From positions 186,001 through 250,000 of the forward strand of contig QRFJ01002516.1 of assembly GCA_006176705.1 (NCBI GenBank): a DNA stretch of 64,000 nucleotides. The letters are read 5' to 3'. The notes under the pieces were generated by a model, which was given only the letters and a program-made list of their open reading frames with translations, ran no database searches and was not told the DNA's origin. Every line of letters begins with the position of its first letter. Within the stretch, counting starts at the first letter, position 1. Made by a program: the position numbers and the translations under genes. Below, in pieces: positions 35,640 through 47,038 of the stretch. The stretch is from Cocos nucifera (Eukaryota; Streptophyta; Magnoliopsida; Arecales; Arecaceae).

Positions 35640-36565
35640 ATTTGGGCTAATTGAAGGTCTTCAGAAGGCTGAGGGTGAGGTCCTATTTTAGGCCAAACTT
35701 GAAGTTATCAAAAGAGAAAAGCCAGAGCACAATGTAGGCTGATTGAAGGTCTTCAAAAGGCTGAGGCCGATGTCCTATTTCAGGCCAAACTTGAAGTTAT
35801 CAAAAGAGGAAAGCTAGAGCACAATGTAGGCTATTAAAGGTCTTCAGAAGACTGAGATCGAGGTTTTATTTTAGGCCAAACTTGAAGTTATCAAAAGAGA
35901 AAAGCCAGAGCATAATGTAGGCTGATTAAAAGTCTTCAGAAGGCTAAGGTTGAGGTCCTATTTTAGGCCAAACTTAAAGTTATCAAAAGATAAAAGCCAA
36001 AGTCATAATATAAGCTAATTATAGGTCTTCAGAAGGCCGAGGTTCTATTTCAGGCCGAGCTTGAAGTCACCAAGAAAAGAAAGCTAGAGTCACGATGTGG
36101 GCTAATTAAAGATCTTTAGAAGGCTGAGATCGAGATCCTATTTTAGGCCAAACTTAAAGTTATCAAAAGAGGAAAGCCAGAGCATAATGTAGGCTGATTG
36201 AAGGTCTTCAGAAGGTTGAGGTCGAAATACTATTTTAGGCCAAATTTGAAGTTATCAAAAGATAAAAGCCAAAGTCATAATATAGGCTAATTGTAGGTCT
36301 TCAGAAGGCTGAGGTCGAGGTCCTATTTAAGGACGAGCTTGAAGTCACCAAAAAAGAAGAAGCTACAGTCACAATGTGGGCTAATTGAAGGTCTTCAGAA
36401 GGCTGAGGCTGAGATCTTATTTCAGGCCAAGCTTGAAGTCACCAAAAAAGGGGAAGCCAAGGTCATAATGTGGGCTGATTGAAGGTCTTCAGAAGACTGA
36501 GGTCGAGGTCCTGTTTCAGGCTAAACTTGAAAAGGCTGAAGTCCTAATTTAAAATTATCAAAAGG
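35640..36565. repeat. Minisatellite of about ten 92-base units
   Basis: The word GGTCTTCAGAAGGCTGAG recurs, intact or altered, near 35656, 35748, 35839, 35930, 36024, 36111, 36203, 36296, 36390 and 36484, spacing 87-94. Each unit continues with AGGTCCTATTT, AGGCCAAACTTGAAGT and a CAAAAGA/GCC segment. An eleventh, partial unit ends near 36565. Unit lengths are not multiples of three, so it is not coding. Confidence 0.9.
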
Positions 36566-36759
36566 CTGAAGTCTGTACTCTTGGCTCCAGGTTGTCAACT
36601 CACATAATTAGAAGATGGTTCCCCCTATATGCCATGAGGAGACAGTGCTTGACATGATTCCTAAGAATATTCTAGTGGACAAACAAAATATATCTGATAA
36701 CTTTCTGCTCTCCCATAACTAACAACCCATAATCCATCCTAACAAACTTTGAATCTTTC

Positions 36760-36769
36760 TATAAAAGGA
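36760..36769 (+). promoter_or_regulatory. TATA box of LTR E
   Basis: CTATAAAAGG about 230 bases before the LTR end, followed by a purine-rich GAGAAAGAGAGAGGG stretch. It lies directly downstream of the minisatellite. Confidence 0.6.
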
Positions 36770-36990
36770 GAAAGAGAGAGGGACCCCAAGGTACGCAACT
36801 TCTTTTCTCTAGATGCCCATCTTCTTGCTTTTGTTGAATGAAAAACTAACTTGAGGATCGGAGGATCCACCGGAGCCAACTTCGATCGAGGACTTTTTTT
36901 GCAGGTATGATTGCCTCTATTCTATTACCGCTAACTTGCCACTATCGCACAACTCCAGCCAACCCGACCTCAAGATGGATTTTTGCATCA

Positions 36991-37092
36991 ATAGATGGCA
37001 CTAGAGGAAGGGCTTTTGAGTCCGTTTATGGGAAGAAATGAGTATCCAAAGAGAGGATCTCCATCACGTTGCTCCAATGCCAATGAGATTTG
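36991..37092 (+). other. Primer-like site and start of E internal region
   Basis: TGGCACTAGAGGAAGGG at 36996-37012 starts with TGG next to the LTR end; I cannot assign the tRNA. The next 80 bases are unrecognised. At about 37093 the sequence changes to copia element F. Confidence 0.5.
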
Positions 37093-39690
37093 ACAGCATG
37101 GGCTATATCAGTCGTTGTAATAGCATGACATACATGGGCTCCTATGTAGAAGCATAAGGGATNNNNNNNNNNNNNNNNNNNNNNNNNNNNNNNNNNNNNN
37201 NNNNNNNNNNNNNNNNNNNNNNNNNNNNNNNNNNNNNNNNNNNNNNNNNNNNNNNNNNNNNNNNNNNNNNNNNNNNNNNNNNNNNNNNNNNNNNNNNNNN
37301 NNNNNNNNNNNNNNNNNNNNNNNNNNNNNNNNNNNNNNNNNNNNNNNNNNNNNNNNNNNNNNNNNNNNNNNNNNNNNNNNNNNNNNNNNNNNNNNNNNNN
37401 NNNNNNNNNNNNNNNNNNNNNNNNNNNNNNNNNNNNNNNNNNNNNNNNNNNNNNNNNNNNNNNNNNNNNNNNNNNNNNNNNNNNNNNNNNNNNNNNNNNN
37501 NNNNNNNNNNNNNNNNNNNNNNNNNNNNNNNNNNNNNNNNNNNNNNNNNNNNNNNNNNNNNNNNNNNNNNNNNNNNNNNNNNNNNNNNNNNNNNNNNNNN
37601 NNNNNNNNNNNNNNNNNNNNNNNNNNNNNNNNNNNNNNNNNNNNNNNNNNNNNNNNNNNNNNNNNNNNNNNNNNNNNNNNNNNNNNNNNNNNNNNNNNNN
37701 NNNNNNNNNNNNNNNNNNNNNNNNNNNNNNNNNNNNNNNNNNNNNNNNNNNNNNNNNNNNNNNNNNNNNNNNNNNNNNNNNNNNNNNNNNNNNNNNNNNN
37801 NNNNNNNNNNNNNNNNNNNNNNNNNNNNNNNNNNNNNNNNNNNNNNNNNNNNNNNNNNNNNNNNNNNNNNNNNNNNNNNNNNNNNNNNNNNNNNNNNNNN
37901 NNNNNNNNNNNNNNNNNNNNNNNNNNNNNNNNNNNNNNNNNNNNNNNNNNNNNNNNNNNNNNNNNNNNNNNNNNNNNNNNNNNNNNNNNNNNNNNNNNNN
38001 NNNNNNNNNNNNNNNNNNNNNNNNNNNNNNNNNNNNNNNNNNNNNNNNNNNNNNNNNNNNNNNNNNNNNNCTCATGCGTTCTATTTTCTCAGGTGTGCAG
38101 GACACATCTTCTTAGAAAGATGAATACCATGTCTGAAGGGTATTAATCCCCTCTTAGAGTTTTCCATACTAAACCTCTTTAGTACTTTCTCTATGTACAT
38201 CTTCTGTGAAAGTCCTAGCATCCTATTCGGTCTATCCCTATAGACCTTAATTCCTAGAATAAAGGAAGCTTCACCTAGGTCTTTCATAGAGAATTCCTTG
38301 GACAACCACATCTTGACTGATGTCAACATGGGAATATCATTCCCAATAAGGAGGATGTCATCCACGTACAATACGAAAGACAACAGCACTCCCATTGACC
38401 CTTTTGAAAACACTTTCCTCTTCATTTTTGATTGAAACGAGTGTTCCAGCTCTGAGATGCTTGCTTAAGTCCATATATGGACCTTTGCAGCTTGCAAACC
38501 TTGTGATCAGCATCACTGGATGTGAAACCTAGCGGCTGTTCCATATAGATATCTTCCTCAAGATATCCATTCAAGAACGCCATTTTCACGTCCATTTGCC
38601 ATATTTCGTAATCAAAATAGGCCACAACGGCAAGCAATGTGCGGATGGATTTTAGCATAGCTACTAGAGAAAAGGTATCCTGATAGTCAATGCCTTCGCG
38701 TTGACTATAACCTTTTGCCACCAGTCTAGCCTTGAATGTCTCCACATTCCATCTGCACCAATCTTTCTCTTGAAGATCCATTTACATCCAATAGGTACTA
38801 TACCTTCTGGTGGATCTACCAAGGTCCAGACTTGGTTTGAGTGCATCGAGTCAATTTCTGACTGCATTACCTCTAGCCATTTCTCAGAGTCGATATCTGA
38901 TATCGCCTCATTGTAGGTTTTGGGATCATCACCATGAGCACCATTACCTACGAGGAACATTTTCCTCTACATCCTCTGAAAAATATCTAAGTATCTTCAG
39001 GGGGACGGAAACTCTTTCATCTACGAGGTGGAGAGGTTAGTTTCTTATTTGCTCAACCTGATTTGTTCCACTTGGTCCTTAGCTCGTTCTGCTTGTGAGA
39101 CTTTCTCATCAAGCTTGATCTATTTTTAATGCGCTATCTTGAATAAACTATTTTTCAAGAAATATGGCATGTCGACTTACAATCACATTGTGGTCTTCTG
39201 GAATGTAGAAAATAGTATCCTAATGACTCTTAGGATATCCTATGAATCGAGCTCTGAAGGACCTAAACTCTAACTTGTCCGCTTGTTGTCTTTTACATGA
39301 GCTGGACAACCCCAAATTCTGAGATGACTCAGACTTGATTTCTTACCGTGCCATATCCTCATACGGTGTGGTAGGAATGGTTTTAGAGGGAACCCTATTC
39401 AGTAAATAGATGAAGTTAACAATGAGTGTCTCCAAAGAAAATCAGGAGGTCTGTGAAGCTCATCATGGACTGAACCATATCTAATAGGGTCCGATTTCTC
39501 CGTTCTGAAATCCCGTTGAGTTGAGGTGTTCCTGGTGGAGTCCATTGAGAGACTATGCCAATTTCCTTGAGATAGTCTAGGAATTTCTGACTAAGGTATT
39601 CACCTCTCGATCTGATCGAAGAACCTTAATGGGTTTTTCAGTTTGTTTTTCTACTTCATGTCTGAATTCTTTGAACTTTTCGAAGGCTTC
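37093..39690 (-). pseudogene. Element F pol: RNase H start, RT and IN C-terminus, with N gap
   Basis: Closely matches C 9395-11140. Pieces: HAVSVTS-side RNase H (37093-37162), gap (37163-38070), RT from the palm-side back to KGYSQREGIDY with YVDD at 38357-38368 and QMDVKMAFLNG (38422-38781), the RT N-terminus (38664-38960), and the IN C-terminal half with the DDE region (39130-39690). RT is split over three frames by one- or two-base losses compared with C. There is no 3' LTR or polypurine tract: the left end is simply cut at 37093. The open frame across 37026-38105 is a translation of Ns. Confidence 0.85.
37163..38070. other. Assembly gap of 908 Ns inside element F
   Basis: Before the gap: AGCATAAGGGAT; after it: CTCATGCGTTCTA. 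In C these are joined by only four bases (CTTG, about 9475-9478). The gap therefore has no room for missing element sequence if F is collinear with C. Confidence 0.9.
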
Positions 39691-39699
39691 AGACTTGTG

Positions 39700-41282
39700 T
39701 CTCATAAGATACACATACCCATACCTAGACAGATCATCGGTAAAGGTAATGAGTAGACAAAATTGCCTCTAGCCGGCACATCAAATGGGCCGCACACATC
39801 TGTATGTACTAGGGCAAGGAGATCTGTGGCCCTCTCCCCATGTCCAACAAAAGGGAGTTTAGTCATTTTGCCTTGAAGACAGGATTCACAAGTTGGATAT
39901 GACTCGAAAGTCAATGGACTCAATAGCCCATTTTTCTCCAATTTGTTGATCCTATCTTCTGCTATATGACCTAATCTCAGGTGCCATAGATATCTATCAT
40001 TTGGACTATCCCTAGGTCGTTTGGCATTCACGTTTTGCTCGATTTAGAATAGGTACATCAATATGTAGCTGATAAAAACCATTAATGAGAAATCATTTGA
40101 AATTTTATTTCTTTCATAAAAAATGTTACAATGGTCCTTAAAGAAGGTGATCACATAACCTTCTTGTGCTAAGCATGAAACAGAAATCAAATTCCTGCTA
40201 GCTGCAGGCACAAAATAACAGTCTTGTAAAACTAAGTCTAAACCAGATAGTAATTGCAGAGGGTATGTTCCCACGGCTACTGCAGCAACTCTTGCTCCAT
40301 TATCGATGCGTAGGATCATGTCTCCATCCCTCAGCTTTCTGCTATCCTCAAGACCCTGCATAGAAGTGCACAGATGAGCACTAGAACCAGAGTCAAGCAC
40401 CCAACTGGATGCAGAAGAAACCGTAAGGTTAGACTCAATAATGAGCATACCTCCAGAAGGACCTTCCTTCTTGTTCTTTAGGGTGGCCAGGTAAGTAGGG
40501 TAGTTCTGCTTCCAATGGCTCCGCTGTTGCAATGGAAAACACTTTCTTTGCATCGGTCTTTTTCTTCAGCTCTGCTTTCTTCTTCTTAGATCCTTCCACC
40601 TTTTGCTTTTTCACAGACTTCTTTTTCTTTTCATAAGACTTTCTTTTGGAAGAAGTCCATTCCATAGCAAGAACTGAGCCTTTAGAATCTTTCATAGAAA
40701 GCTCAGCGGTAACCAGCATATTCATAACTCGGCCAAGGAATTCTGAAGTTTATGCATGTGGTAATTTATGATGAATTGCCCATATGCATCAGTCAAGGAT
40801 TGCAGAATAATATCGTTCTGCAGGTCCAAGTCTAACTTCACACCGAGCTTCTCAAGCTCTTCCATGTCCTTGATCATTATCAGACAGTGATCTTGGACTG
40901 ACTGCCCATCACGCATCTTAGCCTTAAAAAATCATTTTGTGACTTGATATTTTGCTGTGCGACTCTATTCACCAAACATTTCTTGCAGGTGAGCCAACAT
41001 TTGGCGAGCAGTCCCGATATCCTCATGTTGGCACTGGAGCTCATCAGACATCGAGCCCAACATATAATATCTGGCCTTATTATCTTCGTCAATCCATTTT
41101 TCCAGAGACGCTCTCTGTTCAACAGATGGACGGGCTGGTAAGGTGGGAGGGTCCTGATCCAAAACATAGGTTAACTTCTTGGAACCCAAAATAATTTTGT
41201 AGTTCCTGAGCCAATCTTTATAATTGGGTCCAGTCAGTCTATGTGTGTCCAGGATACGTGCCAATGGGTTGGACGCAGACAT
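39700..41282 (-). pseudogene. Element F gag, protease and integrase N-terminus
   Basis: ATG at 41282, as in C. Gag frame 41282-40965, a stop at the same place as in C (K*LFKAK), then 40916-40722 and 40725-40435 (lysine-rich tract). The zinc knuckle is damaged by base losses near 40520-40550. Protease VLDSGSSAH lies near 40390 within 40044-40553, and the HHCC and HTDVCGPFD integrase region at 39702-40031. The shared TGA at the gag junction in both C and F suggests it was already in their common source. It is otherwise one of the closest relatives of C here. Confidence 0.85.
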
Positions 41283-43047
41283 ATTCCTATAGAGAGTCAA
41301 AGATTCTAGTTAGATACTATAATTTTGACTTGACCAATTTATTTAAGAATTTTATTTTTAAACAAATTAGCTCCCACTATTTTCTCGGATCCCTACACTT
41401 CCTCTGTAGAGATGCGAAAATCTTCACGATTAATGATTCTAGTGGGTGGTGCGGTCTCACCAACTGACTCATCGCCTCACCTGACAGTTATTGGTGATGG
41501 GTTAGCCAATGAGTGAACAACTCTTGTTCAATGATTCTCTAATCATGGTGCATCCAAACTTGGTCTCTAATTCATGAATCTCACCGTATCCGGAATATTG
41601 ATCCACTCCTTAGTTAAGTCAGACCCACCATTTGCATAGACTGGGTTTCTAATTGAGTCTCTCACCGTATCCAAAATATTGAGCAACTCATCCTCCAGCC
41701 ATAAGCATCCAATGCCTAATAGACAGGTTGCGTCTTCGGTGCAACTGAGCACTTATCCAGCCGAGAACAATCACCCGGGAAGGGCCCACATCTACAATGG
41801 TGGAAGACCTCAGACTAATCTTTTCTTAGGGAAATTGATTCAGGTCTCATTAAACTAGACTTGGCTTAGTCATAACAATTATGACTAACCTAGTGGCATG
41901 GGTAGCTCGGATTATTGACCACCTCAGATCAAGAACTGTGTCAATAGATAGGCCAGGTAAGTGAGATCGTGAAGAATATGCCATTAACTACAAAATGCAT
42001 TCAGGTCGATACTTCCAATTAAAAACTCAGTCGTCGTCTATGCCAAACTTACCTTAGACACCAAATTGTTGAGTCAGAAACCAATTGGGTTAGCCTACAA
42101 TCCAGACTCTAACCTCTGAAGCCTAATTAGTCTTGCTTGATCGTGACTCGATCTTGACCCAGACTTAATCCTATTAGGCTGGTCAATTTAAGCACTGTTG
42201 ATCCCATCTAACCAACTCTTGATTCGGTTGATCAAACCGCTTAGACTAATTGAGCTACCAAGCCCGAACTAGTATTATGAATATGTCTTAGATATGAAAT
42301 TCTCAATTTTAGACCTAATTAATATTCCATAAACTTAATTTAATTAAGTGGGTTCATAAACAAAATATCATAATAAATCTTAGGTTCAGGATCTAGGGTT
42401 TTGCAGAAAGTAAGTTTTGGGTTTGATTAAGACGAACATGAGACCCTAACATCATAAGAACACCCCATCGAATGAAGAGAGGGCCTTTAAACCTTTCTGT
42501 TCTATGACCGGACAGCCAAGGAACCCACAATCAGGAACATTCAATACACAAAAGTATCGTCTATATCATATATCTCATATATAAATAGATCTAATCAAGG
42601 CATATTTTGCATACATCTCATGTATCAATCATGCATATTTTCAGATCTAAAATTATCTCATAATAATCTAAAATTATATTTAAATTGATCTAATCAAAAT
42701 AAATTAATCTAGACAATTATGTACTAAACTAGTCTAGACATGCATCAATCATATTCATATGATATTTAAAATTAAATAATTTTTTATTTGCTATTTTTTT
42801 AGATGTTATATAATACTTATATCAGAAAAATAGTAAATAAAAAGATCTAAATTGATTTAATCAGATTAATCAAGAACATGCAAGACTATTCTATAGAACT
42901 ATTATTCTAGAACTAGTCATGCATATCTTCTAATCTTAGATCCTAATCATTTAATTTTAATTTTTTCTGATTCAAATGATCACTCTCATTGAATCTAAAA
43001 TCACTTATTTTTAATTAAAATAAATTAAATCAATCTAAACAATTTTA
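41283..43047 (-). other. Untranslated leader of element F
   Basis: Collinear with the C leader, with both leader repeats (41580 and 41660). From about 41690 onward it has frequent single-base losses compared with C. No coding content. Confidence 0.75.
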
Positions 43048-43063
43048 GAAATGCTTGATACCA
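43048..43063 (-). promoter_or_regulatory. Damaged primer-binding site of element F
   Basis: - strand TGGTATCAAGCATTTC, where C has TGGTATCAGAGCCATGG. Missing and changed bases fit the indel-rich quality of this stretch. Confidence 0.6.
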
Positions 43064-43065
43064 GT

Positions 43066-45230
43066 TGAAGGGAAATCTTGATTTTTCCAGGTTCGTTCAA
43101 TCTGATCAGATCAAGAGATATATTTCAAAAAATTTCTCTGATCCCAATCAGATCTGAATTTTAAATCAATTTTATTATTTTAATAAAAAAAATTAAAGAT
43201 AAATTAAATCATTTAATTACCTGATTCGGTAATCCTATTACCTGTTGATGATCCTGTTTGCACGGAAGTTCTGGATCTAGCCGCAAGCCTGGCCTCTACA
43301 GTATCCACTCAGGTGGATCTGGAATCTTCTTCTTCTCTACACCTCCAAAAATCAGATCTGGAGGATCTTCAAAACTCTTTTGAAACTGCAGTCTCCTTTG
43401 CAGCATCAGCCTTCTTGCTTTTGATCGCCTTCCTTGATCTAAATCACCCAACCAAGTCCAAAACACTTGGACGTGGAGACAAGGGAAAGAACTATGCATG
43501 GAGAGGATGGGAGAGCAGCTTGGGCTATCTAATTCATTTAGGTTGCGCCAGGTCTTATTTATAGACCTTTGTCCAACTCCTTCCTCCCAACCATCAAACC
43601 TTGTGAAACAATTAACTGATGTGAATAGAGACCCTGGATTTCTCTAGAGGCGCTAATCAGTCAAAGTTGGTTCTTAGAAGAACTCTAATTGGAATCCAAA
43701 AAGGAGATGGAGTCCTTGTCCAACAAGGACTCCTAGGCGCCTCCAACTTGGGCACACGCCTAGGGTGGCGTGCGCCCTTCTCCTTGCCAGGTTCTGGCAG
43801 GGGGACAGGCCCCCACCAGCTCTCCAATAGGTGCATGACATGTGGTCAAAAAGTCAAAGGTGTCAATGGTCAACGTTTGACCAGTCAAAGGTAGACTTTT
43901 GACCAAAGTCAAAGAACAAGAAATGGCAGGTGACCAAAAATGGCAGGTAATATCTTATAAAATAAGACAACCTATTCTGACTTGGACAACCTCCAGTCAG
44001 ACCATATGAAGGCCTCTGATTGAGCACAAACTCCTTTGGCTCAGACAGGACAACTTATTATGATAACAAAAGAAGAACGTTAGTTCAATCGAGTGCTAGC
44101 ACGATTTCCTTGAACCTAATTGAATCTCATTCAGATCAATTGAACTAGATCAGTTCAATTGATGATCACCAGATTCAAACCCTTATTTGTGTGACCCAGT
44201 TAGGTTCAGTTCTGTATGGTAATGGGATATGTCATGATCTCTATCATCGACATCATCGAAACTCCTTTCGATGGATCAGAACTCTTCTGATTCGAACAGC
44301 TAGAATGATCGATCATCTAAATCATTCTAATTGCTCCCAAAATCCACCAGTGACACCTAGCAGTATATGGTGGCAACCCATCAGAGCTGAATGCGAACCT
44401 CTTGGTGCAGCTACCTGTGTGATTAGTTCTTCTATCTTGAGTCCCGATCAGATTAGGGTTAAGGTGAACTCGTCAAACCCTAGTCTCTGTCATATGATGT
44501 AATCATTCGATTCGAGTCCAATGTGAAAATCTAAATAGAAACTCTTTCTATTATTTCACTCTGCCATGGCCATGGGCTTCTGGACTTGATTCTCATGATT
44601 ATCATAGGGCTGCTCCTCTACCACCGAGGTAGATAGATTCCATCTTGATGCATCCAGTTCCTACAATGAACATGTTATAGCCAACATACACCTCAGGGTT
44701 CCATATGGCTAGGAGACCGAGTAATGGTGTAGTCAAACTATAACACCCTCAAGGTGAACTGCCGATGCACCTCAGGTCAAAAAACCAGACACACTACTGC
44801 AGCATCGAGTCAGTCATTGACGAGAAGGTAGACTCCTAATGACTACTCGAGGTGATCACGCTCAGTGCCCTCATTCTCTAACGAGTACCTGTACTCTCAC
44901 TCTGGTGTCTCCACACCGTAGACTTAAGACTCATCTACTAAAGAGAAGCGATTGTACACCAACCTTCTGGATCAATCACCATCCTCATGATGATCCTATG
45001 GTCGGAAGCAATTTATGAGTTAACAATGATTATTCATGTCTTAAATTTTCAACTCTTAAAAATATGAATTATCATTACCATTAACTCAAAGGATGTATCA
45101 CAGATACTAAATACACATATGTGATAGAAAATAACCCATTTATTGCTTTTAGTCAAAATTATAATTTTGCCCCTAGAAGTGTATTACAAGTGTCAGCCAA
45201 TTTTGGCTTCTAGGGCACATATATCTAACA
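43066..45230 (-). repeat. 5' LTR of element F
   Basis: TGAAGGGAAATC...ATATCTAACA, 2165 bases against 2274 in C; most of the shortfall lies in 43066-43660. From 43680 on it is nearly identical to C. TATA at 43553-43563, and the W-box cluster near 43849-43916 is kept. The right flank is GTTTT, then LTR G; with the left end lost, no duplication can be checked. Confidence 0.88.
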
Positions 45231-46814
45231 GTTTTGTCACCAAAATTGATTCAAAAAGGTGTCGGCATGAGTAGATAAGGAAGAGTCCATTGCACCTAGG
45301 ACTCTTCCCTTAAGAGTTTAATCCAAATAAAACTCTATCATAACTTAGTCTAGATACCTCCAAAAATTACAAAATTTGGTACATCTAATGTATAATTCAT
45401 GTTCTATCACATAGCCAAAAATTAGATCAAAATGATCTCTATAGAATTTTCTAAAAGCATCTAATTAGGTGACCCTCAATTCTCTCAAATAGGTCAACTT
45501 CTGACCCTAGTCCAATTTGACTATAAATGGATTTAATTTTTATAATTAATCTAACCTAGACTTATTCTAGTTAGATGAAAATAAACTCATTCAAAATATA
45601 AGAATGAGTTAAATCAAATTTGACTCAGTTGCGATGAATCAGAAAGATTACAGAAGGAGAAAGCCAAGCTCAATTATATGCTAGCCTGATTACCTTGAAC
45701 TTGATTGGATCTAATCCAAATCAATCAAATTAGGTTAGTTCAATTGATGACATCCAGACCCAAACCCTTGTTTGTGTGATCTAGTTAGGTTCAATTCTAT
45801 ATGGTAATGAGACATATCGTGATCTCCATCATTGACATCATCGAAATACCTTTCGATGGACCAAAACTTTTTTGATTTATATAATTAAAATGATTGATCA
45901 TCAAAATTATTTTAATTGCTTTCAAAATCTATCAATGACACCTAGCAGTATATGGTGGCAATCCATTAGAACTAAAAATAAATCGCTCAGTGTAGTTACC
46001 TATGTGATTGAATTCTTCTATCTTAAGTTCCGATAGGATCAGAATTAAGCTAAACTCATCAAACCCAACATCTATTATATAAATTAATCATTTGATTTGA
46101 GTCCAATATGAAACCCTAATAGAAACTCTTTCTATCATCTTCACTCTATCATGGCCATGGGATTAAGGACTCAATCTCTTGATATCATAGGGCTACTCCT
46201 CATCTACCGAGGTAGATAGATTCCTTATTGGTGCAATCCAATTCCTACAATGAACATGCTATAGCTAACATACACCTCAGAATTTTGAATGGCTAGGAGA
46301 TCGAGTTATGGAGTAGTCAAACTATAACATCCTCAATGTGAACTATCGATGCACCTTAGGTTAAAGAACCAGACACACCTACTACAACATCGAGCTAGTC
46401 ATCGACGAGAAGGTAGATTTTTTTATGACTGCTCGAGATGGTTATGCTCAGTATGCTCATTTTCTAATGAGTACCTGCACTCTCACTCTAGTATCTCCAC
46501 ACTGTAGATTCAAGATACATCTATCCTAAGAAAGCGATCGCACACCAACCTTCTAGATCGATCACCATCCTCGTTATGATTCTATGATCGGGAGCAGTTT
46601 ATGAGTTAATTATGAAAATTCATATCTTAAATTTTCAACTCTTGAAAATATGAATTGTCATTACCATTAACTCAAAGGATGTATCATAGATACTTTAAAT
46701 ACACACTATGATAGAAAATAATCTTTTTATTAATTTATAGTCAAAATTATAAAATTGCCCTTAGAAGTGAATGACAAGTGTGGCCAATTTGGCTTCTAGG
46801 ATATACATCTAACA
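45231..46814 (-). mobile_element. LTR remnant G, interrupted by element F
   Basis: Begins at the homologue of about 2073 in the A LTR (CCAAAATTGATTCAAAAAGG) and runs to a terminus ...ATACATCTAACA. F inserted into this LTR; the other half is not adjacent because the left end of F is missing. It is an A-type rather than C-type LTR. No coding content. Confidence 0.75.
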
Positions 46815-47020
46815 TATATATATATATATATACATGTATATTATAAATCCTAAGATTTGAGATAGTGAGGATTCAATAGAACCATTTTCTCCCACATCTC
46901 TCCCTCTCTCTAGTTTCTTCACACACCAAGGTGCCCTAAGGGGCGCGCCTCCAAGCACGGAAGAAGGAGGCGCATCCCACTCTTTCTTTAGCCTCAACAA
47001 CGTCAAGGGACCCTTGCACA
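46815..47020 (+). mobile_element. Element H: LTR 3' end, + orientation
   Basis: A (TA)n run, TATATTATAAATCC, then a stretch ending ...CCCTTGCACA, followed by a Met-tRNA-type primer site. It is thus the end of a + strand copia LTR whose outer part was cut by LTR G, apparently within the TA run. Confidence 0.6.
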
Positions 47021-47025
47021 ATAAT

Positions 47026-47038
47026 TGGTATCAGAGCC
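47026..47038 (+). promoter_or_regulatory. Primer-binding site of element H
   Basis: TGGTATCAGAGCC on the + strand, five bases after the LTR end CA. Initiator Met-tRNA type. Confidence 0.8.

Larger units (their letters stand above)
35604..36990 (+). mobile_element. Element E: gypsy-like LTR, + orientation
   Basis: Starts TGTTGGGAG and ends GCATCA, has a TATA box (36760-36769), and is followed five bases later by a TGG-starting primer-like site. These place it as a 5' LTR on the + strand. About two thirds of it is a tandem array (35640-36565). No protein domain of this element is in the window, so the gypsy assignment rests on LTR and primer-site style only. Confidence 0.6.

Noticed and set aside
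35640..36565. Repeat array considered as a CRISPR array or coding repeat protein
   Set aside because: Units are contiguous with no spacers, vary from 87 to 94 bases and are not a multiple of three; the context is a plant LTR.
37026..38105. 359-codon open frame on the - strand
   Set aside because: Mostly a translation of Ns across the gap; real coding is only the two ends.
46815..46834. TA dinucleotide run as a microsatellite of interest
   Set aside because: Short, and explained as the insertion point and TATA region of LTR H.
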